Shown: in pieces, positions 1-10,861 of the stretch
How the letters are laid out: every line of letters begins with the position of its first letter
Numbering within the stretch: the stretch's first letter is position 1
Assembly (NCBI GenBank): GCA_029204225.1
Contig: CM055104.1
Location: 50,224,006 to 50,288,005, forward strand
Source: Diphasiastrum complanatum
Lineage: Eukaryota; Streptophyta; Lycopodiopsida; Lycopodiales; Lycopodiaceae
Reading direction: 5' to 3'
Length of the DNA stretch: 64,000 nt
The notes under the pieces: generated by a model
What the model saw: the letters and a program-made list of their open reading frames with translations, nothing else
Told to the model about the DNA's origin: nothing
Database searches by the model: none
Program-made: the position numbers and the translations under genes

Positions 1-2121
1 AAAGCATAGTCTTGGTTGAAGAAATCACCACTAGCTTCAAGCTCTTGCTCCAAAGTAGCAAGTGAAGCACTAGTATCAATTCCTTTACTCTCCTCTTTCG
101 CAAGCTTCTTCTTACAATCCTTGATGAAGTGCCCATACTTCTTGCAATAATGGCACTTCCCTTCCTTCTTTTGAGTGTTGACATCTTGACCTCCAATGGG
201 CTTTTGCTCATCCTTGGAAGGAGGCTTCCCCTTTCCTTTTGACTTGCCTTTGCCCTTGCCTTTCGTGAAGAAAGCTTGATCTTGTTGAGTGTTACCCGCA
301 AAGTTTTGCCTCGTTTGCTCCTCTTGAAGAAGCAGCCCAACGAGTTCATCAAAGGAGAGTTGTTGTCCCCTAAGAGAGATACTCAAAGATGAAACAAATG
401 GAAGATAAGATGAAGGTAATGAGTTGAGAGTAATGAAAACAAATTGAGCATCCTCAATTATCTCATCAATATTGAGAAGCTCCTCACGAAGATCCTTGAT
501 CTTCGTCAAGTGACAAGGATCTTCGTCAAGTGATTGGTCACTTGATCCCCTTATTGCATCTTCAACAAAGAAAGTTGATTTCTGAGATACACCACTCTTG
601 CTGGATTTTTGACTCTATACATAGTATAAAGTGTATCACACGCACTTTTAGATGTCTAACAAGACCTAATATGAGGTAAGATAGATCTTTTCACAGCAAG
701 AGCAACCATAGAATGTGCTTGTGCATCCCTTCTATCCCACTTCTTTTGTTCTTCCAAAGATGGAGAAGATGATGATGATCCACGAGGTGTAGGAGGTGCC
801 AAAGACAGAGGCCTTTTTTCATCACTATTGACCAAATCCCACAGCCCTTTCGCTATGAGAAGATTCTTCATCATGTAACTGCACAAGGAGTAGTTTGTGC
901 CATCCAACCGATCTTCACTAAACAAAGAACCGATAGCTTCCGATTCTTTAGCCATTACCTCCAACAGAATTTCAGCTTGTAGTAGATAGGAAAGAGAGCC
1001 TTTCCACAACCAAATCTACTCAAAAAATTGCAGCAAACAAAGAGCTGAAAGTAGGAGCACAAGATGTCTTTCAATCTGCAACCAAAGTGCCCAAAAGATG
1101 ATGGAAAGATGGCTGTTTTTTTGCACAAAAAAACCAGCTTCTTGAAAATTAGAGCCTACACCGAAACCTAATTAGGAAGCCAAATAGCGTGATCAACACA
1201 CACTCCAATAGGGTTGTTGAAAGCGGCCTACTGCTTGTTGAGAATCTACAAATTTCCAGCCACAAGTTGACCTAATCCTGAATAGGGTTTGCTGAATTTT
1301 GGGCGCCCTCCTACACAAATGCAAACCTGAAAACAAAAACAGCAAGATAAGGAGACACCACAACCAAAAATCAGTAGCAGATTTTTGGGCGCCCTCCTCC
1401 AAACAAAACTTGCTGAAAACTGGTTGCATAAAAATCAGATTTGAGATTCTGATTTTTGGGTGCCACAAATTGCTCTTCCAAGATCTCTGTTGGGCGCACT
1501 TCTTCAACCTGAAAAGAGAGACAAAAGCTGATCCAAACTCCACTTGGAAAGATCAACAGGATGCTGAAATTTCACAACAAAAAGCAGAGAAGCTCCTCTT
1601 CTGGTAGGGCGCCAGCATACAAACTTGTTGCAGATCCGGTAGCTCTGATACCATGTAGGAAAGCAAGAGTCAAGTCACCAAGATCTAGTTATCAATCAAT
1701 TTCCACAGAAAACAAGAGAGAAGAGGCTGGGCGCCCAACTCTAAGAGAGAGCGAGAGAAAAAACAGCAACAAGAGCAATGGAGAGCAATGCTTAGCCAAA
1801 ATTGTCCAAAATGGAATACACAATGAGCATCTAAGTACTCTACCTGGATGTGGCCAAATGCCACCAAACCCTAAGGTTAACCACTTACTAAATGTAGGGC
1901 ACCCCCAAAAGTCAAGATAGGGCCCCTAAACAAAATTAGACCCCTAAGGACCCACGAGTCAGTACATGACCAAAATTGGGTCCAACTGAACTTAAGACAA
2001 ACTTAAGATGGCCTAAATAACTAAATACCCATGGTTACACAAATCTCGACCTTTTGGATCAAAGTAACCTATGGATTAACTTTAGCGGGACCTAACGAAG
2101 GCCCACTTGCTCGAAGATGCC
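1..2121 (-). mobile_element. Copia A: gag, leader, primer site and LTR part
   Basis: This is the 5' part of a Ty1/copia element read on the minus strand and cut by the window edge. Gag starts near 955 with a UBN2-type N-terminus (LDGTNYS, EEQKKWDRRDAQAHS). A CCHC zinc knuckle lies near 100-185, followed by a lysine-rich tail. A 690-bp untranslated leader (956-1641) separates gag from the primer site at 1642-1653. The LTR begins at 1654 and appears to continue at 5576-5813 beyond nested copia B. Protease, integrase and RT would lie to the left of the window. The element is degraded, with a few breaks in gag. Confidence 0.8.
1642..1653 (-). other. Primer binding site of copia A
   Basis: The minus strand reads TGGTATCAGAGC, the usual copia site complementary to initiator methionine tRNA. 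It directly follows an LTR end in TACA, which fixes the LTR boundary at 1654. Confidence 0.85.
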
Positions 2122-2305
2122 TGTCAAAATTTGATGCTCAAATTCTAGATAGGAGTGTGCTAATCATATCAGCGCTCGCACACAAATCAAGATCAACATA
2201 AGAGATTAAGAGAACTTTGATTATTAGAAGATTGAGCAAAGGTCTATACATCATAATGAAATGAGGTGGGGCTCCAGCCTCTCTTATATAGCTTCTTGTA
2301 TGTCA
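2122..2305 (-). repeat. 3' LTR of copia B
   Basis: It matches 5395-5575 along its length, including the TATATA-containing core and the block AGCCTCTC. Plus-strand ends are TGTCA on both sides, i.e. an LTR of form TGACA...TGACA on the minus strand. The RNase H tail sits directly to its right. Confidence 0.8.
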
Positions 2306-4759
2306 AAAGCTTTGCCAAGTCCTTTGGTAAAGATATCTGCAACTTGCTCTTCTATAGGGCTATAGATAAGCTCCACTTCCCCTGAAAGTTTATGGATAGT
2401 TGGTTTTCAACATTGTAGCCATGTAATCAAAGCGTACATCCCTATCCTTATGATGATGCTCATGTCGATTCTCCTATCAATCCTAATCTTCATATTGCTT
2501 TTGAAGTCTAGCAGATCTCCTAGTCCCCTATGTACTGGACTCTCCCTGTTCCAAAATGACACTTTCCTTGGGCAATCTTCTAGTCTTTGATGTAGGATGC
2601 TCCTACCTAGTGAAGTAGGAGGTGAATAAGTATCCCATATACTTGATCTCTCCTTTCTTTTCCTTTCTCAATCATCGTCACTCTAGGTACTTGAATTGGT
2701 GGTAGGCAGTACATGTGTGGATTCAGGTTCCTGTAATGACTCGTCACACTAGATAGGAATTCCTCCATCTTGCTTCCTATCATAAGATATTTATGTATCT
2801 TTATGAGATCTATCCTCAGCAAATATTACATCCATGCTTATGATTACTTTCTTATCCTCCAAGTCATACAACCTGTATCCCTTCTCTTGATTACCATATC
2901 CAAGAAATAAACACTTAGTCGCCTTTGAATCCAATTTGCTCCTTGAAACCTTAGGTATCTGAGCATATGCAATAATTCCAAAAACCCTCAAATGACTTAC
3001 GTCAGGTTTAAGCTTCATCTAGGGTCCAACTCTCTACAACTTTTGCGGGACTTCGATTCAAAAGATAAATCGTCGTCTAAACTACTTTATCCTAAAACAT
3101 ATTTGGAAGATTCTTTCTCTTGAGCATGTTCCTTGCACTTTCAACAATAGATCAATTCTTCCTTTTCGCAACTCCATATTGTTGAGGCATATCTGTACTT
3201 GCAGATTGTCTCTTTATACACTCTCCCCCTTTATCCGAGCGAAGAATATTAATCTGTCTATCTGTTTCTTTCTCCACCTATGGTTTAAACTATGTGAAAT
3301 ACTTGAATGCCTCACCCTTATTCGTGAGAAGATATACCCATGTCTTTCTAGAATAATCATCAATAAACACCATAAAGTAACCTGCTCCCCTATAAGGCTG
3401 AGTTTTTATAGGACCATACAAATCTGTATGAACAAGTTCTAGAACATTTCTCACCATAGAAGTACTAGACAAAGCGTTTTATATGATATTTCCCTAAGAC
3501 ACATCCCTCACAAAACTTGTCATCAAAAACAACTTGAGGTAAACCCGTAACCATGTTGTATTTCCTCAAGACTTGTAGACTTTTGTAATTCACATGTCCA
3601 AACCTTTCGTGCCATAAATTACTCACTAAACTAGTATCCGCAATACTTGCATGATGACCCACCATTTGAGCTTGAAGTTTGTACAACCTTCCTACAAGAA
3701 TGCCCTCAACTACTACTTCATTGTCCTCCTCTTGATGAGACACCACTCTTCATCAAACTGAACAACCGTAAGTTGCTTTGCAATAGCCGAAACTGAGGGT
3801 AAGTTCTCCTTGATTCCTGGTACATAAAGCACATCCTTTATGTCTCCAATTCCATGTTGATGATCTTTGCATTCCTGTGTGCCAATTGACTGCATCCGAA
3901 CTCAACAATGCTTCTCCTATTGAGGCAGGTTCATTGTGACTGATAAATGTTTTACAAATGCAAAGAGGCCAACCTCCAAGCTTAAGGATGGTGCCTTCCA
4001 AGGTCTTCAAAGTATCCTCCAAGAATCCTCCTTGCTCCAAGGTGTCTCTAAGCTCCAAGCAATGGTGCTCCTCCTTGATCCAAGCAATGTAGATGTCTTC
4101 AAGCTCCTCTAGTGGATGGCTGCCCAAGCTCCAAGTCCTCCTACTTCTTCTTCTTCTTGTTCTTTTTCCCTTTGTCACCCTTCTTGGAACTTTGCTCTTG
4201 CTTCTTTCCTAAGATGCCTACTTCTTGAAATCGTCTCTATTGATAAGATTTTGTCGTCTCATTTCCCCTTGTAGCAGTATTGCATTCAACTCATCGAAAG
4301 AAGGCCTTGTCTCCCATAAAGATAACATCATCACAAAGTTCTAATAAGCCAAAGGTAAACTATTAAGCATGATAGATACCAACACCGAATCCAGAACATC
4401 TCCTACTACAATAAGCTGCCCTCTCAGATCTTTCACCCAAAAGTAGTCCGTTAATGATTCACATGTACCCTCTTTAACATAATGTAGCTTATTAGTCAAG
4501 AACAAAATTTGAGATTGATTCACACTCGTAAAAAAATTTCAGCATATCCCAAGCCACCTTGGGCAATGGGTCCAGCGGCATCTTTGATGTGAGGTATAAT
4601 CTGTAGTAGACGGTATGTCAAGACCTACGACAATATCCCAATATTCTCGATCCTGGAGAATATTTTGCATCTTGAACTTCCATATACTGTAGTTTGTACC
4701 ATTTAGCTTGCTAGACTCCAGCAACACAGCATCGTTCAACCCTACCATATAGTGATCGG

Positions 4760-5200
4760 TAGCAACTTAGTAACCTGATTTTCAGCACACACTTATAGTA
4801 TCAGGTCTGTAGATCAGCAACCCTGCCAACAAACAGATTTGTAGGTACTCACAGGTCAGCGATTAGTCAGCAGCGATCAAATTTCAGCAGCAATTAGATT
4901 TCCAACAGCCAGCAATCTGATTTAGGTCTGTCAACAATCTGCAGGTCTGTCAGCGATCTGATACCAATCTATAGTAGCGAACAGATCTGTCACCGATCTG
5001 TAGGCAATGATCTGATTCCAGCTCAATGATCAGGTCCAGGTCTGATCCAGCTCAACGATCTGCAGACTATGATCTGAATCCAGCGAACAATCAGCACTAA
5101 TCAGAATCCAGCGAACTGATTCAAGTCTATCAGTGAATTGTAGGCAGCAATCACATCTATAGACAACCAATAACTTCCCTCCGACGATCCAATCTTCTCC
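4760..5200 (-). repeat. Copia B leader with degenerate short repeats
   Basis: The untranslated leader is built of many imperfect copies of a word like CAGCGATCTG or AGGTCTGTCAG spaced 20-40 bp apart. No convincing coding frame is seen. It ends in the CT microsatellite and primer site. Confidence 0.6.
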
Positions 5201-5283
5201 TAGAAAATTCTCGTTGTCCTTTTGACAACGTTGACTCCACATGCAGCTTCAGCTCCTCCAATAATCTGCTTGCACACTTGCAA

Positions 5284-5287
<4 letters not shown>

Positions 5288-5341
<54 letters not shown>
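5288..5341. repeat. (TC)n microsatellite
   Basis: About 26 uninterrupted TC units in the leader of copia B. They give a spurious Arg-Glu repeat in a minus-strand frame. Confidence 0.95.
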
Positions 5342-5347
<6 letters not shown>

Positions 5348-5382
5348 TTTGGATCTTGACAACTTCCAAGGTCACATAGCCT

Positions 5383-5575
5383 GCTTTGATACCATGTCAT
5401 AATTTGATGCTCAAATAGGAGTGTACTAATGATATTAGCACTCACACACAAATCAAGATCAGCATAAGAGATTGAGAGAACTCTAATTATTAGAAGATTG
5501 AGCAAAGCTTGATACATCGGAATGACATGAGGTGGGGCACCAGCCTCTCCTATATAGCTTCTCTAGTGTATGTCA
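5383..5575 (-). repeat. 5' LTR and primer site of copia B
   Basis: The LTR spans 5395-5575. The primer site at 5383-5394 reads TGGTATCAAAGC on the minus strand, one change from the usual copia site. The pair with 2122-2305 defines the element. Confidence 0.8.
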
Positions 5576-5813
5576 AAAGCTAAAAGCAAAAGCTTAAAAG
5601 CCAAAAAGCCTATTGCTAAATTTATACTCTATTTTGGGTAAAGATATAATGAATTTCTAAGTGTAAAAACAAAACTCTGTACTAGTATTACTGCACCCTC
5701 TTACAAACATGACTTGACTTTAGGAGTTACTAAATATAAATTTGGCCCCTATAATAGCACACAAGCATGGCAAATGAAACATTAGGGGTACAAATAAACA
5801 TTAATTTCTAACA
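5576..5813 (-). repeat. Outer part of the copia A 5' LTR
   Basis: On the minus strand it starts TGTTAGAAATTA at 5813, a common copia LTR start. Its composition (runs of GGCCCCTA) resembles 1890-1960, the other half of the LTR. I infer that copia B split one LTR of about 705 bp. This is inference, because no second copy of the LTR is in the window. Confidence 0.5.
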
Positions 5814-6141
5814 AGTCTAATGTGTTGCCCAACCAACTACAGTGAGTTCTATCCTCTTCAATTGCATCTACATCAAGAGTGAGCCTTCTGACATTGGAGA
5901 CCCAAGGCTCAAACAATATGGGACAACCCAAAGTGGGAATCCAAAAAATATGAGTAACATATGATCCTCTCTTTGTGCTTTGGGCTCTTCTTAGGTACTT
6001 TATACATTTTCTACTCAAAAGTACAAAAAATGCTGGTTCACGAATTCCAATGGCTTGGTAGGTCTTGAATAAAAAAAATTCCTTATCATCTTTTCCAATA
6101 ACCCAATGGGTTTTATGCCCAACTAAGAAAATCTCTAGTTT
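5814..6141 (-). pseudogene. Unrecognised ORF remnant cut by an LTR
   Basis: One minus-strand frame stays open for 109 codons and reads like a real protein: VGHKTHWVIGKDD, then FFVLLSRKCIKYLRRAQSTK, then SNVRRLTLDVDAIEEDR. It ends exactly where the copia A LTR begins at 5813, so it looks like part of an older gene or element broken by that insertion. Only one in-frame Met lies inside it (6018). I do not recognise the family. A chance frame is possible but less likely, given the balanced residue composition. Confidence 0.35.
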
Positions 6142-6942
6142 TCACATAGAAGAACATTGAAAAGTTTGAATGAAGTAACACCATCGACTTTAACTTAGAC
6201 AATAAGAAGAAAATAGACATGATATAAATAGATTAAATATGATGGAGAAGCATCGGTTTGTCACTCCAAAATCAATTAACAGGTAAGTATGTCAATCGAT
6301 AAAGCTTAAAACGAATTATATGTACAACCAGAAGCTTATATCAAACTAACCACCATATCAAAGAAAACCCTATCGGGCAAGCATTACTTATGGTCTTATC
6401 AATAGCCAAACATAAGTTGCTATGGGTTTCAAGAGAATTCGCATCATCTTGGTCACGCTTATGACAATCTCATAAAGTGAGAATTGTAAGTGCTCTTGCA
6501 AAAAGTGGTAGCAAAACATGCTAGCAACTACAAATATGTAACTATTTCAAGTGTAATCTAATGCTAGCCATGAAATTTGCTTCGAAAGTGAAATCTGAAT
6601 TTGTGATGTCGCATGCATGATGCATATCAGCAAATGTGTCTGTATATGCCTACTTGAGTTGAATAAGAAGACTACAAATAACAAAAATTTCTCCTAGACT
6701 AGTGGTTAAGTATCTAGATGTTAGGTATCCCCTGGAAACCCGATTATATGTTATATTCACTTGATATCTGAACAAATTCGTTTGTGTGAAGGACAACTAA
6801 TGCTATTATGTGCAGCAATAAGAGAAAACATCAATAACTTAAAGAAACAGGCCACTCAGCATGCATATACAACACACTTTCAAGCGACATATTGAAATGA
6901 TTTTCATTGAAAAAAGGGAACGTTATGTAACATATTAAATAC
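6142..6942. other. Spacer downstream of the ELF9-type gene
   Basis: AT-rich, without convincing coding frames. It must include the 3' UTR of the gene at 6943. A stretch near 6690-6755 (box-A-like AGTGGTTAAG) weakly resembles the tRNA-like head of a plant SINE. Confidence 0.5.
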
Positions 6943-8652
6943 TTAACTTCTCTCAAGGTCAGCACCAAATTGCTCTAATCGGTCTTGGTCCGCTTGAAGA
7001 TCTCTAACTACTGCATAGTTCGTAAGACCATCATCTTCAAATGCTTCCAGTTGCCTACCACCGAACCAGCGTCCATTCATAACTTGAATGCATTTCAATC
7101 CCGCTTCTCTTTCCTTAAATTTGACCATTACAACTCCATCTGGATGATTTTCATACACACGTAGCCTCTCTATAGGGCCAATTTTACTGCATTCATCAGC
7201 CACATCAGCCTCCAATTCTGGCAATAATGATGGATCGGCCCGAAACTCCTGTGGCAAAAACATGTGCTTCAAGATCACGCTTATCGACTTGACTTTCTTC
7301 ATGTCATCAAACCCAAACCATCCAAGTGCCCTTTCTTCGGCATTTTTCAGCTTCTTCTTCTTCTGCTTGTTCTGTTGCTTTTTGATAAATGTCTCGCCCT
7401 TTTGCTCAAACTTCGCTTGAGTAACCTTCATCAGTAAATTCTCACCGACCCTTAAAGGTGTACCATCTAAAATCCTCATGGCTAGCTCCACGGAAGGCTC
7501 CTTTAGATAAGTAACTAGGGCATCCCCCTTCTGCAAGCCAGTCGATTTGTCAACATATAGTTTCACTCGAGGCTTCTTCGTTTCCGGATCCTCCTTGATG
7601 ATTCCACACTTGGAAAACGCCTCCACTACTTCTTCCATTGTGGCATCTTCTGGTAGGCCTGTGACATAGACATGAGTATTAATTTTCAACTCAAACCATC
7701 CCTCGGGTTCTTTCTCGGGTTCTGTCTTTGCGACTTCATTTTCCTGAGCATCCTGCAGCTTTCGTTTAGGGTTACTGACAGCATTCAAAATTTCAACATC
7801 TGAAACTGTGGGCTTATCATCATCCTCTTCTTCGGTTTCCAATTTGTATTCAGGTATGACTTCTTCCTCTTGAACAAAGGTCATTTCATCCGCGCCGTAG
7901 CGTGGAATTTGCGGAGCGGTTTGCCCTAATTGACCCTGACCTTGAGGGACCCAAACTTGTAGATGAGAATCCCACCTATAAACGGTGCCATCGTCGTCAG
8001 TAAATTCCTGTTCTTCTTCTGCTGGACCCTCACGCCATTCAACGGCCTCTTCTTGAAGCTGCTCATCTGCATCCACTGTTATTGCCGCTTCCTCAATCCT
8101 TTTATTCTCAGCAGGGATTTTTTCCCTCTCCACTTTCCGCCCTCGCCCTCCTCTTCCCGATTTGAGCGCCTCCGCCTCCTCCTCGGCCTTCCTGATCTCT
8201 TCCTGCCACTTGCGGTAATCATCATCCTCATTCCCTTCATCTGCAACCCTATCTTTCACACTAAACCCCTGCTCATTCGGTACAACCTCTCCATTTTTTT
8301 CAGAGCTGATTTGTTCAGCATTCACAGATGTCTTCAATGTCGAGCCATGTGTTTTGAGAAAGGAATGAAGGTCCTCAATGGATGAGAGTGGAGACCAACC
8401 ATTTCTGTCTTCACTCCACAAGAGAGTGCTATCTGTCAAATAGCCTGTGGAGTATAGCTCTTGCAGCTGAGCCACAGAATGCATACCCTGGTACTGTTGC
8501 GCTGCATCCAGATAATACCATCCTTTGTCTGATGATGAAATGCTGCTGCTGCCATTCTTTTCCGGTAGTTCACTAGAACGACTCGCTCTTGCTGCTGCTG
8601 CTCCTGCTGCTGGATTGATATTGTCTTCGTTTTGGTTTTGTTGCTGCAGCAT
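6943..8652 (-). CDS. ELF9: Tat-SF1/CUS2-type splicing factor (ELF9 family)
   Basis: Encodes a 569-aa nuclear RNA-binding protein of the HTATSF1/CUS2 family, whose members bind SF3B1/U2 snRNP; Arabidopsis EARLY FLOWERING 9 is the plant homologue. Domains: Gln/Ala/Ser-rich start (1-42); GYF-like segment (44-95, [17 protein letters not shown]); acidic linker with the family motif [17 protein letters not shown] (222-238); RRM (326-411, RNP2 VYVTGL, RNP1-like GDALVTY); Lys-rich bridge (419-437); second RRM (455-540) with the UHM-type R-W-F motif NGRWFGGRQ. The start at 8652 is preferred, because an in-frame upstream Met at 8745 adds 31 Gly/Phe-rich residues of 5'-leader character. The whole frame is intact and has no intron. 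The family commonly has introns, so a retrogene or intron loss is possible, but I see no poly(A) relic after the stop. It stands alone, with a TC-rich leader upstream. Confidence 0.9.
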   Translation of the reverse strand: MLQQQNQNEDNINPAAGAAAARASRSSELPEKNGSSSISSSDKGWYYLDAAQQYQGMHSVAQLQELYSTGYLTDSTLLWSEDRNGWSPLSSIEDLHSFLKTHGSTLKTSVNAEQISSEKNGEVVPNEQGFSVKDRVADEGNEDDDYRKWQEEIRKAEEEAEALKSGRGGRGRKVEREKIPAENKRIEEAAITVDADEQLQEEAVEWREGPAEEEQEFTDDDGTVYRWDSHLQVWVPQGQGQLGQTAPQIPRYGADEMTFVQEEEVIPEYKLETEEEDDDKPTVSDVEILNAVSNPKRKLQDAQENEVAKTEPEKEPEGWFELKINTHVYVTGLPEDATMEEVVEAFSKCGIIKEDPETKKPRVKLYVDKSTGLQKGDALVTYLKEPSVELAMRILDGTPLRVGENLLMKVTQAKFEQKGETFIKKQQNKQKKKKLKNAEERALGWFGFDDMKKVKSISVILKHMFLPQEFRADPSLLPELEADVADECSKIGPIERLRVYENHPDGVVMVKFKEREAGLKCIQVMNGRWFGGRQLEAFEDDGLTNYAVVRDLQADQDRLEQFGADLERS

Positions 8653-8746
8653 CTTGAGCGTGAACAGAAATCGCAGCTCAAATCTGCAAAAGAAAAAAGC
8701 GAGCTCCTCGACAATGCAAATCCCTCCTCCTCCTCCTTTGCTCAAA

Positions 8747-8747
<1 letters not shown>

Positions 8748-8777
<30 letters not shown>

Positions 8778-8787
8778 AAGAAAGAGA
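8748..8787. repeat. (GA)n tract in the ELF9 5' leader
   Basis: GA repeats followed by GAAA repeats on the plus strand, so a pyrimidine (TC) tract on the gene's sense strand about 100-135 bp before the start codon. TC-rich leaders are common in plant promoters and 5' UTRs. It marks the probable transcript start region. Confidence 0.75.
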
Positions 8788-8852
8788 GCTCTTTTAGGTT
8801 TAGGTCAAAACGAATTTTGCCTTGGAGAGTTTTCTAAGACCTATCTTTAGTA

Positions 8853-10011
8853 CCTATGCCTCAGAATCAAACTTTTAGGGTAGTTGGTTTTCTTCTTCTA
8901 AGAGGGTGTAGTATGGGGGTTCTTTTGGTTTTTGGAGGGTGAGGTATTGCTTTGCTTTGTAATTGTAAGGCATGTACAAGATGTCCTTTTTCCATGTACA
9001 GAGCAAGACTTGAGCATAGGTCTTCCTTGATGCTTGTAACATCCTTTTTCAACTAGGTAGTAATGATGGGGGGACACTTTTAGGGTTAAATAATGTCCTC
9101 CAAGGGGTTGAGGCCACTTAGCATGGGTAGTTTGCCTTCTTTCTTTTTTTGGATTCTTGAACCCCTATGAGAGTGAGTGACACAAAACTAGATCTAAATC
9201 ACTACATGCGACATCTAACTTGAGAGGAATTAGGCCCAATAGAATGGCCCCGCAAAACAAGCAACAATTCGCATTTCCACCTTGAAGGGCAAGCAACAAC
9301 AACCTTCATAATCTCCAAGGACATGCACTAACACAATCTTCATGACCCCAAAGGTAGGCAACAACCATCTATGTGGTCTCGATGGGAAGGCAATGTTGGA
9401 AAATTGGAATCAAGGAGAGAGAGTGTGAGGATGGACAATGGCAGCGGAAGTGAAGTAGCATGTCCAAGGATATGTATTAAGATAGCCAACAAGCAAGAGT
9501 GATGAAGGATTTCTACTTGATCCTTGAAATCCAACACGCAACAACACTAGTCTGCATGGCTTCAAAGGCTAGGCAACAACAACCTACATGGTCCCAAAGG
9601 CTTGGTGGCAACAACCTTCACAAACCGAAAGGGCAAAATTCCACACCAACACAATCCCAAAAGGCAACTTCACACTTGCATGTGAGGACACATGAGCTTG
9701 GGTAGACTTCTTGAATTGCATCATGTGTGTTTATAATGGATGTCAACATGTAATAAGTCCCATTATGGGGGACGATCCTTGTGTCTTTACTTAGGCCCAT
9801 TGCAAACCCAAAGTAGTGGCAAGTCATTCTATATATCCACATGGTTTGCTTGCATTGGTCCATTGATTAAAACGGGCCCTCCCCCTTTCTAGGTACATTT
9901 GAGTCTCTATTGTATGGGACATATCGTGGCACTCATCTTTGCCATGTAAGGCTTGCTCATGTGCATCTTTAAGGCCCAATAAATTTCCAATCGTTATTTT
10001 ATGAATGCAAA
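8853..10011. repeat. Non-coding spacer with degenerate repeat
   Basis: No gene is supported. Between about 9265 and 9640 a loose unit of about 45 bp recurs (GGCAACAACC, then CATGGTC, then CCAAAGG). Short frames in it are open by chance. Confidence 0.5.
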
Positions 10012-10075
10012 TCATAGATGCACAGAAACGCGTTTCTGAGGGCACGCGTTTTTGAAAACGCGTTTCTCCTCCCAT
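10012..10075. repeat. ACGCGT palindrome cluster, first copy
   Basis: The sequence CATAGATGCAC is followed by GAAACGCGTTTC (10025-10036), then CACGCGTT and AAAACGCGTTT (10055-10065). A related block lies at 10721-10808, so this may be a dispersed repeat or the edges of a small non-autonomous element. Confidence 0.5.
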
Positions 10076-10247
10076 AATCGCAAATTTTTTTTTTTTTTGG
10101 AAAAATAGCTTATGGCTGAAATTTTTTTAAGGGATCAATGGTCAAACCAGCGTTTTGCCTCTCAAAAGTGCAGTAGATGGGGTACAAACAGATCTTATTT
10201 TCAATAGCTATTTGGTTGTTATTTGCTCTGGTTTTCAATAAATGCTC

Positions 10248-10372
10248 AGGGGGTTCGGGGGTGGTAGCCCCCCGAGAAACGGGGGGTTCGAAGGTGGTAG
10301 CCCCCTGAGAAACAGGGGGTCCGGGAGGCGATAGCCCCCCGGTGGGGGGTTTGGGGGGCAACGCCCCCCAAT
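10248..10372. repeat. GC-rich tandem hairpin repeat, about 4 x 32 bp
   Basis: Four units follow the plan G-run, TTCG, GGTGGTAG, C-run, GAGAAAC. Each can fold on itself (G5-6 with C5-6), and the G-runs could also form quadruplexes. The GC content is far above the surroundings. A minus-strand Pro/Gly-rich frame across it is an artefact of the repeat. Confidence 0.85.
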
Positions 10373-10720
10373 GGCATGACTTGGCCTTCCAACTCCCCGA
10401 GCGAAAACACACTTAACAACAACTCCTACCTCTAGAGCAGACTTTTACTTTAGTCATTGTTTCTCCTTGGTCTCTTGATGTTGAACGTAACTTGCATCCT
10501 TTTGTTGTTATATTGTCTCACACAATCAATTCCCAATCATCTCTTCTTATTTTTCTACCTCAACTACACTTGAATATGAGGACTTAAAGATTATGCTAAT
10601 GAAATCATGGTTATCAAACTGCGATTGAACTTGTGAATGGAAACAATGATCATGAAATAATGATTGGTGAAATGGAGAATAAATTCACGAATGAAAGATG
10701 ATAGTTTAAATCATTAACTT

Positions 10721-10808
10721 GCATCATAGATGCACTACGTTTCTGAAACGCGTTTCAGAATCGCGTTCAAAAATGCGGTTCAAAAAAATACAAAAAAATT
10801 TCAGAAAC
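10721..10808. repeat. ACGCGT palindrome cluster, second copy
   Basis: CATAGATGCAC recurs, followed by the perfect 16-bp palindrome CTGAAACGCGTTTCAG (10743-10758) and further CGCGTT words. It resembles 10012-10075. Confidence 0.5.

Positions 10809-10811
<3 letters not shown>

Positions 10812-10858
<47 letters not shown>
10812..10858. repeat. (TA)n microsatellite
   Basis: About 23 TA units. Confidence 0.95.

Positions 10859-10861
<3 letters not shown>

Larger units (their letters stand above)
2122..5575 (-). mobile_element. Copia B, nested in the copia A LTR
   Basis: A 3.45-kb copia element on the minus strand has both LTRs (184 and 181 bp). From 5' to 3' it holds a primer site at 5383-5394, a leader of about 630 bp, gag from 4748 (LNGTNYSIWKFKMQ), protease and GAG-pre-integrase (3465-3900; LWHERFGHVNYKSL), integrase core (2791-3472; FIDDYSRKTWVYLL) and a short RNase H tail (2306-2370). 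Most of the RT is missing and there are several breaks, so it is non-functional. The LTRs are similar but clearly diverged, so the insertion is not recent. I found no clear target-site duplication. Confidence 0.8.

Noticed and set aside
1299-1607. 102-codon plus-strand frame
   Set aside because: It lies antisense in the untranslated leader of copia A and contains repeated GGGCGCCC words.
1642-1653. tRNA gene fragments at the TGGTATCAGAGC words
   Set aside because: These are primer binding sites at LTR edges; no cloverleaf is present.
5200-5517. Arg-Glu repeat protein
   Set aside because: It is a translation of the (TC)n microsatellite in a retroelement leader.
7963-8385. 140-codon plus-strand frame opposite the ELF9-type gene
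   Set aside because: It is the antisense shadow of a strongly supported coding region, with no motifs of its own.
8653-8745. N-terminal extension of the ELF9-type protein from the upstream Met
   Set aside because: The 31 extra residues are Gly/Phe-rich, lie in the TC-rich leader and are not family-like; the Met at 8652 begins the typical low-complexity N-terminus.
10248-10372. CRISPR-like array
   Set aside because: Units are adjacent without spacers, in plant DNA; it is a tandem repeat.
10110-10412. Pro/Gly-rich, collagen-like minus-strand frame
   Set aside because: It is produced by the GC-rich tandem repeat and has no start context or flanking coding signal.
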